A stretch of DNA of 54,829 bases, from NCBI GenBank assembly GCA_943353835.1, contig CALRBA010000005.1:1-54829 (forward strand), written 5' to 3'. The notes beneath the pieces are model-generated. The model worked only from the letters and a program-made list of their open reading frames with translations. It had not been told where the DNA came from and did no database searches. The position numbers were made by a program, and so were the translations under genes. Positions 49,051 through 54,829 of this stretch are shown here, piece by piece; the stretch's first letter is position 1, and each line of letters begins with the position of its first letter. The DNA is from Candidatus Nomurabacteria bacterium. Its GTDB lineage: Bacteria > Patescibacteriota > Minisyncoccia > Phycocordibacterales > Phycocordibacteraceae.

Positions 49051-51759
49051 ATGCCACCATTCAACAATTTTACTACTAAAGCCAAAGAAGCAGTGCGTCG
49101 CGCGCACGAGCTCGCCATAGAGCGTGGTCAGAATCATGTTTCTCCAATGCATTTGTTAGCAGCTCTAGTTTTACAGGAAGAATCTCTTGTATTTTCAATG
49201 TTAGACCGCATGGAAGTTGATACGATAATGTTGGCTGATGCGGTATTGGAGCATTTGGAAATGCCGGAGAACTCAACTGTTCTGTCACCTTCGTATCAGA
49301 TTTATCTCACTCCGGACCTCGCACAGGCGCTTGAGGCGTCCGGTAAGATTGCCGCTAGGATGAATGATGCATTCGTCGGGACGGAACATTTATTCCTTGC
49401 AGTTATTGAACACCCGGGTTCAGCCTCGGAGATCTTCTCGCGTTTCAATATCGGACGCGATGCCGCACTCTCTATACTCAAAGAACTTAAAACATCTAAA
49501 GACGGGCAGATTACGGAGCCGAAGCGTTTTCGCGCTCTCGCTAAATATTCGCGGAACCTGACAAAACTCGCTTCAGAGAATAAGCTTGACCCAGTCATTG
49601 GCCGCGATTTGGAGATTAGCCGTGTTATCCAGATTCTCGCGCGCCGTACCAAGAATAATCCAGTCCTAATCGGCGAGGCCGGAGTAGGTAAGACTGCGAT
49701 TGCCGAAGGACTCGCCGCACGTATGGCGACAGGAGAAGTCCCACAGTCTTTGAAAGGCAAAGAACTTCTTTCATTGGATCTTGGATTAATGATTGCGGGG
49801 ACCAAGTATCGTGGAGAATTTGAAGAACGTATGAAAAATGTGATGAAGGAAGTTCAGAGGGCAGAAGGGAAGGTTATTCTCTTCGTTGACGAGCTCCACA
49901 CGCTGGTCGGCGCCGGAGGCGCCGAGGGCTCTCTTGACGCATCAAACATGTTGAAACCCGCGCTCTCGCGCGGTGAGATACGCGTTATCGGCGCGACCAC
50001 TCTGAAGGAGTATCAGAAGTACATTGAGAAAGATGCTGCGCTCACGCGTCGATTCCAATCGGTGTTTGTACAAGAGCCGTCGATAGAAGACGGTATCGCC
50101 ATCTTGCGCGGACTGCGCGACAAGTATGAACTATTCCACGGAGTGCGCATCACTGACGGTGCTATTGTCGCTGCCGTTGAACTCTCTGCCAGATATATCA
50201 GCGACCGATTCTTGCCGGACAAAGCGATTGACCTCATTGACGAAGCAGCTTCAGGCCTCCGCATTGCGCTGGAGAACAAACCACCTCTCCTTGAAGAGGC
50301 TGACCGTAAAATTCGCAGATTAGAAATAGAGAAGCAGGCGCTTCAGAAAGACTTAGAAGGCGAACGTGCAAAAGAAATTAAAGACCGAGTTAAAGAGATT
50401 GATTCAGAGGTTGCTGACCTGAAAGAGAAGACGAGTGAGCTGGAACTCAAGTGGAAAAATGAAAAAGAAGTTTTGGAAGGCATTCGTGCGAATAAGACAG
50501 AATTGGAAAAGTTGAAGATACAGGCTGACAATGCAGAAATGACTGCAGACCTAGGCACGGTCGCAGAAATTCGCTACGGTAAAATCCCGCACCTTCAAAA
50601 AGATTTGGAAATAAAATTGAAGCGTTTGAAAATGCTTCAGAAGTCGCGTCGAGTATTGAATGAAGAAGTGGCAGAACAGGATATCGCCTCCGTTGTCAGT
50701 AGATGGACAGGTATTCCGGTAGCAAGAATGCTTGAAGAAGAGGCGACGAAGCTCTCGCGTATGGAAGAGTGGTTGAAGAACGCCATTATCGGTCAAGATA
50801 CGGCTGTTAAGAAAGTGACGGATGCGGTGAAGCGTTCGCGTGTAGGAATCTCTGACCCGAATCGCCCTATAGGCTCATTTCTCTTTCTCGGACCAACCGG
50901 CGTGGGGAAGACGGAACTATCAAAGAAGCTCGCCGAGTTTATGTTCAACGACACTGACTCGCTCGTGCGTGTAGATATGAGCGAATTTATGGAGAAACAC
51001 TCTGTGGCGAAGCTTATCGGCGCTCCTCCCGGCTACGTCGGTTACGAAGAGGCAGGGTCGCTCACCGAGCGGATACGGCATCGCCCGTATGCGGTCGTGC
51101 TCTTTGATGAAATAGAAAAGGCGCATCCGGAAGTGTTCAACATTCTTCTTCAGGTTTTGGACTCCGGCCACCTCACCGACGGCAAGGGACGCAAGGTTAA
51201 TTTCAAAAATACAATCATCGTACTCACGAGCAACATAGGCGGAGAATTTATAGACCGTCTAGCTCACATCGGCTTCGGTAATGCCGGAGCGACCGATGCG
51301 ACTCGCTATGAAGAGACGAAAGGGAAGGTGATGGACGCGCTCAAGGAGCACTTCCGCCCCGAATTTCTCAATCGTTTGGACGATATCATCATCTTTGACG
51401 TACTCGCGATGTCAGCGCTCGCTAAAATTGTGGACACGCAGATTGAAGAAGTTATGAAGCGACTAACCCATAAGCGCATCGCACTCGTCATAGAACCCTT
51501 GGTGAAGACATGGCTCGCAGATAAAGGATACAACCCGCAGTATGGAGCGCGCCCGCTCCGCAGAACGATTCAAGACAAGATACTCACGCCACTTGCGTCA
51601 ATGATGGTCGCTCAAGGTCTTCTTGAAGGAGGCACAGTTACGGTATCAATTAAGAATAACGAGCCAAGTTTTGATGTGAAGAAGAAAAGAACGGCCAAGA
51701 ATGACGTCAAGAAATCCCTCGCTTTGGCTCGAGACGGCGTTGTTGTGCCGGTTGCCTAA
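49051..51759 (+). CDS. clpB: AAA+ disaggregase ClpB (Clp ATPase)
   Basis: A 902-aa Hsp100. Clp N domain at residues 1-145, first AAA+ with GEAGVGKT (208-215) and a DELHTL Walker B, a coiled-coil M domain at about 405-530 of the ClpB length, second AAA+ with GPTGVGKT (614-621) and VVLFDEIEKAHPE, and a D2-small domain (YNPQYGARPLRRTIQDKI). No obvious ClpP-binding IGF loop, and YGKIPHLQKDLE in the M domain favours ClpB over ClpC. Partner of Hsp20 in disaggregation. Confidence 0.92.
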   Translation: MPPFNNFTTKAKEAVRRAHELAIERGQNHVSPMHLLAALVLQEESLVFSMLDRMEVDTIMLADAVLEHLEMPENSTVLSPSYQIYLTPDLAQALEASGKIAARMNDAFVGTEHLFLAVIEHPGSASEIFSRFNIGRDAALSILKELKTSKDGQITEPKRFRALAKYSRNLTKLASENKLDPVIGRDLEISRVIQILARRTKNNPVLIGEAGVGKTAIAEGLAARMATGEVPQSLKGKELLSLDLGLMIAGTKYRGEFEERMKNVMKEVQRAEGKVILFVDELHTLVGAGGAEGSLDASNMLKPALSRGEIRVIGATTLKEYQKYIEKDAALTRRFQSVFVQEPSIEDGIAILRGLRDKYELFHGVRITDGAIVAAVELSARYISDRFLPDKAIDLIDEAASGLRIALENKPPLLEEADRKIRRLEIEKQALQKDLEGERAKEIKDRVKEIDSEVADLKEKTSELELKWKNEKEVLEGIRANKTELEKLKIQADNAEMTADLGTVAEIRYGKIPHLQKDLEIKLKRLKMLQKSRRVLNEEVAEQDIASVVSRWTGIPVARMLEEEATKLSRMEEWLKNAIIGQDTAVKKVTDAVKRSRVGISDPNRPIGSFLFLGPTGVGKTELSKKLAEFMFNDTDSLVRVDMSEFMEKHSVAKLIGAPPGYVGYEEAGSLTERIRHRPYAVVLFDEIEKAHPEVFNILLQVLDSGHLTDGKGRKVNFKNTIIVLTSNIGGEFIDRLAHIGFGNAGATDATRYEETKGKVMDALKEHFRPEFLNRLDDIIIFDVLAMSALAKIVDTQIEEVMKRLTHKRIALVIEPLVKTWLADKGYNPQYGARPLRRTIQDKILTPLASMMVAQGLLEGGTVTVSIKNNEPSFDVKKKRTAKNDVKKSLALARDGVVVPVA

Positions 51760-51786
51760 ATCAAGCATTTTTGTTAAGGTATTCAT

Positions 51787-51942
51787 ATGTCACAAGACCG
51801 CCTCCTTCGGCTTAAGTCCACGAAGTCCAATCACGTCATCTGGACTCGTAAGAATAGAAAAACAACTGAACGTAAGATTGAACTTATGAAGTTCGACCCA
51901 ACTCTGCGTAAGAACGTTCTTTTTAAAGAAACGAAGAAGTAA
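51787..51942 (+). CDS. rpmG: Ribosomal protein bL33 (cysteine-free)
   Basis: A 51-aa protein: MSQDRLLRLKSTKSNHVIWT, then KNRKTTERKIELMKFDPTLR and KNVLFKETKK. The KFDP..RK.V.(F/Y)KE.K ending is diagnostic for L33. It lacks the zinc cysteines (C-minus form). It begins 27 bases after clpB. Confidence 0.93.
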   Translation: MSQDRLLRLKSTKSNHVIWTRKNRKTTERKIELMKFDPTLRKNVLFKETKK

Positions 51943-51950
51943 AACAAAGG

Positions 51951-52454
51951 CTAATCATCGCATCGAAGATCTCCCAAAAAGGGATACTTTTCTTCCGCGT
52001 ATACGAAGTAAATCGTCGTTGTGGCCATTTTTGCTTGTTCAGAAAAGTCAGACCACCAGTAGCCGAGCGGGTAATTCAATGGCCATGTCCCCGGCTCATC
52101 AGGGAATAATATTTGAACAGGAATTTTCTTGAGTCCATACACCGATCGTATGGTGGAAGTTGCATATCTTTGTTTTAGTCCAGCTTTCGATAAAGGAGAG
52201 GATCGGAACTCCCCAGCCGCGTACACACAAGTTTGAGAACCGTGATCATCAGGACCGCCGAAATAGGATTTAGATGCGAGGAGTGTTGAATCTTTTGGGT
52301 GGGGCAGTGAGGTGGTCCGATAACGTTGGTTAAATATCCAATGATTAAAATCGTGTATTGGGTTATATAAGAAAAGACCCATATAAGCGAGGACGAGTAG
52401 AATTATTAGGATTCCAAGAAAACGGTAAAAGTTTGTCACAATCCTTGAAGCCAT
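51951..52454 (-). CDS. Membrane-anchored hypothetical protein
   Basis: A 167-aa protein with one N-terminal helix (about residues 9-28) and an extracytoplasmic domain with cysteines at SQTCVYAAG and near the C-terminus (DLRCDD), which might pair. Its start overlaps the end of the upstream lysozyme-like gene by 19 bases, so it is in the same operon. Family not recognised. Confidence 0.7.
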   Translation of the reverse strand: MASRIVTNFYRFLGILIILLVLAYMGLFLYNPIHDFNHWIFNQRYRTTSLPHPKDSTLLASKSYFGGPDDHGSQTCVYAAGEFRSSPLSKAGLKQRYATSTIRSVYGLKKIPVQILFPDEPGTWPLNYPLGYWWSDFSEQAKMATTTIYFVYAEEKYPFLGDLRCDD

Positions 52455-53326
52455 TGTTTCGCCAGCTGATAGAATTCTCCGGCAATTTGGCTTCCGCGCT
52501 CATCTGGAGCAGGATCGCTGTGTGGAACTACATGTTCGCGGTGATACAAAGTCGCAATAATTTCCGGTTTTTTGGCTAGGTCAATTTTTTTGCGCCACTC
52601 GTCTACGAGCGATCGAATGAACGCAGCTGAAAAGAAAATATTGTGTCTCGGTTGGGCTACGTATCTGTATAGATAAATTCGTGCGCCATCATTAAGCGTC
52701 TTGAATGGCAGTGCTTTATCGTCTGGGTTTGGGTTATAGAGACCTTTTTTGATGAGGTTGTTTGCGGTAGCTAACTTTACTTGTGCAATACCCACTGAAG
52801 CATCTCTGCCGACGAATCCTCCTTTAATAGCGTCAATAATTGGTTCGAATGGGAGCAAACGCGCAGTCTCGTCCACCATTATCGCGCCAAGGAGGTATGG
52901 ATCTATACTAAACCGGCGAGCAGCGTCAAGGATATCTTCACGTCGATGAACTATTCTATTTTTTACATCTGCTGTCAATATAGATAACGCATACCCAACA
53001 GGTCTGATGATTACCTGTCCTTTTTGAAGCGAAGATGCGTATGCTTCGACGTATCTGCTTAGTGGCTGGGAATCAACCGCAACACCTTGTGCATACAAAA
53101 GAAGATTCTTGAAGGGGGTGGCGATTTTCTCGAATTGCTCCAATTTTGGTACGCTCGCTTTGGTACGAATATACGCTCCTGTTTTCCTTTCAACTACATA
53201 CGTACCCGCAACATCCCCTCGGCGTACGGCTTTAATAGCTTCTGCAAGCGACAGAGTTTGCAATTCTTTCGAGACAAATGCCAGATTTTTACCACGAGTA
53301 TCCGTTACTACGAGTACAAATTTCAT
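52436..53326 (-). CDS. DUF3892 domain fused to a lysozyme/transglycosylase-like domain
   Basis: A 296-aa protein with no signal peptide. Residues 1-60 look like DUF3892 (AEAIKAVRRGDVAGTYVVER, TGAYIRTKAS). Residues about 125-280 resemble lysozyme-fold transglycosylases: RFSIDPYLLGAIMVDETARL with a candidate catalytic glutamate, DASVGIAQVKLATANNLI, and FFSAAFIRSLVDEWRKKI. Whether it acts on peptidoglycan from inside the cell, or is released another way, is unknown. First gene of a two-gene operon. Confidence 0.65.
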   Translation of the reverse strand: MKFVLVVTDTRGKNLAFVSKELQTLSLAEAIKAVRRGDVAGTYVVERKTGAYIRTKASVPKLEQFEKIATPFKNLLLYAQGVAVDSQPLSRYVEAYASSLQKGQVIIRPVGYALSILTADVKNRIVHRREDILDAARRFSIDPYLLGAIMVDETARLLPFEPIIDAIKGGFVGRDASVGIAQVKLATANNLIKKGLYNPNPDDKALPFKTLNDGARIYLYRYVAQPRHNIFFSAAFIRSLVDEWRKKIDLAKKPEIIATLYHREHVVPHSDPAPDERGSQIAGEFYQLAKQWLQGL

Positions 53327-53370
53327 GCCATGAGCATACCATGCAAAAAATCTTGATTTGCGGGCCTACA

Positions 53371-53430
53371 AAGCCTGGGATGGAACACCATTGAGGGGAC
53401 CATCCTGAAGTAGAAGGGAGTGTTTGGAAT
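53371..53430 (+). repeat. 60-nt promoter-upstream repeat, copy 1
   Basis: Starts AAGCCTGGGATGGAACAC and ends GTGTTTGGAAT. Matches 54055-54114 at 55 of 60 positions without gaps. It ends 26 nt before the NYN gene start, at the expected -35 position. Confidence 0.9.
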
Positions 53431-53444
53431 GCATAACTGAGTGT

Positions 53445-53450
53445 TATGAT
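53445..53450 (+). promoter_or_regulatory. -10 box of the leaderless NYN gene
   Basis: TATGAT six nucleotides before the ATG at 53457. Confidence 0.65.
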
Positions 53451-53456
53451 TTGACC

Positions 53457-53954
53457 ATGGTACATCAAGGAAGTAATGTCGCGTACATTGACGGCGCGAA
53501 TCTCCATAATGGGGTCAAAAGTCTTTCGTGGGGTTTCGATTATAAACGATTTCGTGTATGGCTTCGGGAGAAATACGCGGTGGAACAGGCGTATCTATTT
53601 ATTGGGATGATGCCAAAGTATGCAGAACTCTATACGAGATTGCAAGAACAAGGCTACACGCTCGTATTCAAAGATGTTATCTATGACGGCAATGGGAAAG
53701 CGAAAGGGAATTGCGATGCAGACCTTGTCGTTGCCGCTATGCAAGATGCGTACGAAAATAAGTTTGATAGTGCAGTGCTTGTTTCGAGCGATGGCGATTA
53801 TGCTCCACTGGTGAAGTTTCTAATTGCGAAAGAAAAGATGCTGGCGGTCGTCTCGCCATACGAAACACAAAAATGTTCAGTTCTGTTGAAACGATCGGGA
53901 GTGAAGATTGCTTATATCGCGGACCAGAAGAATATTCTGAAGGTTATAAAATGA
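53457..53954 (+). CDS. NYN-domain (LabA/DUF88-like) putative RNase
   Basis: A 165-aa PIN-like protein. The acidic metal-site residues are present: VAYIDGANLHNG, NCDADLVVAAMQDA and VLVSSDGDYAPLV. NYN proteins of this length act as RNases or regulatory proteins. It is a single-gene unit ending in a terminator, and its promoter carries a 60-nt element shared with the next small gene, so both are probably under the same control. Confidence 0.88.
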   Translation: MVHQGSNVAYIDGANLHNGVKSLSWGFDYKRFRVWLREKYAVEQAYLFIGMMPKYAELYTRLQEQGYTLVFKDVIYDGNGKAKGNCDADLVVAAMQDAYENKFDSAVLVSSDGDYAPLVKFLIAKEKMLAVVSPYETQKCSVLLKRSGVKIAYIADQKNILKVIK

Positions 53955-53957
53955 AAA

Positions 53958-53992
53958 GCCCCCAATGAGGACGAGCCTCATCAGGGTCTTTC
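53958..53992 (+). terminator. Intrinsic terminator after the NYN gene
   Basis: Hairpin CCCAATGAGG-ACGAG-CCTCATCAGGG with a small internal loop, followed by TCTTT. Confidence 0.7.
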
Positions 53993-54054
53993 CGTAGGGA
54001 TGCATATACTATACACCATAGCGACGGCTCGGCAAGGTTGTCCACAGGCGTGCG

Positions 54055-54114
54055 AAGCCTGGGATGGAACACGATTGAGAGGACTATTCTGAAGTGGAAG
54101 GGAGTGTTTGGAAT
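54055..54114 (+). repeat. 60-nt promoter-upstream repeat, copy 2
   Basis: Second copy of the element at 53371-53430, five differences; ends 24 nt before the ATG at 54139. Confidence 0.9.
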
Positions 54115-54126
54115 TTTCCAGACTGC

Positions 54127-54132
54127 TATAAT
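54127..54132 (+). promoter_or_regulatory. -10 box of the leaderless small gene
   Basis: Extended -10 TGCTATAAT, six nucleotides before the ATG at 54139. Confidence 0.7.
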
Positions 54133-54138
54133 TGCATC

Positions 54139-54414
54139 ATGGAAAGAATCCCAGTATCGAAGGAAGCAGGTATATCTTCCAAGGAATTACGCGAAAAAGC
54201 CGCGATTCTCGAAAGTATTAATTGTTGGGTCGTGCCCAAAGCCGAATTAATCCTCGTTCTTGCTGGATTGAAGCCTGTAACCGACCTCCATCTATTTAAA
54301 AATAACGAAGATTCAGAATCTGTTAAAAAGAAAATCACTGACGCTGGGCTTGTGTACAAAGAGTTCGACTCCGCTTGGACGGATGTGAAAAATAACTCAG
54401 TAAACACAAGCTAG
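54139..54414 (+). CDS. Small hypothetical protein
   Basis: A 91-aa soluble protein: MERIPVSKEAGISSKELREK, then INCWVVPKAELILVLAGLKP and a C-terminal helical part. No known motif. The start is set by the promoter geometry rather than the earlier in-frame ATG at 54094, which lies in the repeat. It shares its upstream element with the NYN gene, suggesting co-regulation. Confidence 0.65.
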   Translation: MERIPVSKEAGISSKELREKAAILESINCWVVPKAELILVLAGLKPVTDLHLFKNNEDSESVKKKITDAGLVYKEFDSAWTDVKNNSVNTS

Positions 54415-54603
54415 AAAAAATCGGTGGCCCACCAGGACCGCGATTACGCTTATCGAAGCTTACAGCTTCAGTACACCTTGCGGGCATTTTGCTTCAGGAA
54501 ATCTCAAAATGCGCTCGCAAGGTTTCCGATTCCTGGACGCACGTCTCTCAGACGTGCTTGGGCCCGCAGCGCAAAACCGCTCTTGCGAGCGGCTTTGCTT
54601 ATG
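54415..54603. other. Non-coding stretch with hairpins
   Basis: No credible gene. Inverted repeats include CCTTGCG..GGCATTTTG against CAAAATGCGCTCGCAAGG (about 54475-54524) and ACGTCTCTCAGACGT (54540-54554). GGCCCACCAGGA at 54426-54437 repeats the tRNA-Trp 3' portion. Confidence 0.5.
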
Positions 54604-54674
54604 CGGGCCCACCAGGAATCGGACCTGGACTGTCGCTTTTGGAGAGCGATGTACTACCACTATACGATGGACCC
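54604..54674 (-). tRNA. tRNA-Trp (CCA)
   Basis: Acceptor GGGTCCA/TGGGCCC, anticodon loop CTCCAAA, T-arm CCAGGTCCGATTCCTGG, discriminator G. Confidence 0.93.
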
Positions 54675-54737
54675 GTGTAGACAGCGTAGCAGATATGAGA
54701 GAGGTGGAAAAGCCGACACAAATAGAGCAGAGGGCGG

Positions 54738-54743
54738 TATGAT
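54738..54743 (+). promoter_or_regulatory. -10 box of a leaderless gene
   Basis: TATGAT six nucleotides before the ATG at 54750. Confidence 0.55.
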
Positions 54744-54749
54744 ATAGAT

Positions 54750-54829
54750 ATGCGTTCTCGTATATCTCTATTCGCGCTTCTACTCGTGGTGAGTTCGTTC
54801 GTGTTGCCTCTCGTCGCTCACGCTGGCAT
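54750..54829 (+). CDS. Exported protein, N-terminal signal peptide only
   Basis: The frame runs off the window end. The 26 visible residues, MRSRISLFALLLVVSSFVLP then LVAHAG, are a classic signal peptide with an A-x-A cleavage site. Nothing can be said about the mature protein. Confidence 0.7.
   Translation, partial: MRSRISLFALLLVVSSFVLPLVAHAG

Noticed and set aside
1-54829. CRISPR array or phage structural cluster
   Set aside because: No regularly spaced repeats of 25-40 nt, cas-like genes, capsid, portal or terminase genes were seen.

Overview
The window looks like part of a reduced chromosome of a Candidate Phyla Radiation bacterium, most likely Parcubacteria (Patescibacteria). The reasons are the compact gene order with many 4-bp ATGA overlaps, small versions of housekeeping proteins (IF-2 of 489 aa, ValS of 704 aa, cysteine-free L33 of 51 aa), an adenosylcobalamin-dependent RNR, mixed-strand packing, and standard-code stops with TGA read as stop. 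The exact lineage cannot be named from sequence alone.

Layout. 0-5 kb: small conserved proteins (DUF2177, DUF1295, DUF192), class II ribonucleotide reductase, RNase P RNA. 5-6 kb: a REP-associated tyrosine transposase (RAYT) with an inverted palindrome doublet. 6-15 kb: O-antigen-ligase-like/TPR membrane protein, MurJ, LepA, FtsB-like protein, glutaredoxin, DUF2914 protein and three tRNAs. 15-22 kb (minus strand): Hsp20, PrsW, ValS, TsaD, DHH phosphoesterase and two RNA methyltransferases. 22-31 kb: tRNAs, DedA, two glycosyltransferases, TrxB, FtsZ, FtsA, YbeY, S21, a degenerate HisRS-like protein and signal peptidase I. 31-37 kb: Pth, ribosomal protein S1, MBL-fold protein, GyrA, and a second RAYT inserted at the gyrA 3' end. 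37-42 kb: methyltransferase, solute-binding lipoprotein-like protein and a tandem array of six related two-helix pilin-like (VirB2/TrbC-type) membrane proteins. 42-44 kb: an SPFH/band-7 operon with unusually strong Shine-Dalgarno sites. 44-52 kb: tRNAs, MurI, RbfA, IF-2, cysteine desulfurase, degenerate HtrA-like protein, ClpB, L33. 52-55 kb: lysozyme-fold/DUF3892 protein, NYN-domain protein, a duplicated 60-nt promoter-upstream element, tRNA-Trp.

Three themes stand out. (1) Several families of palindromic elements, some in inverted doublets (REPIN-like) with compensatory changes between arms, lie between genes, inside coding sequences (tsaD, ybeY, cysteine desulfurase, the DUF192 gene) and inside rnpB. 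Two RAYTs are the likely drivers of two of these families; one RAYT sits between gyrA and a displaced second copy of the gyrA tail. (2) Many genes have a -10 box 6-9 nt before the start codon, implying widespread leaderless transcription. (3) The six-gene pilin-like array, with repeated four-cysteine modules and duplicated promoters, is the best candidate for an undescribed surface system. Functional statements rest on recognised motifs and family knowledge; no searches were run.
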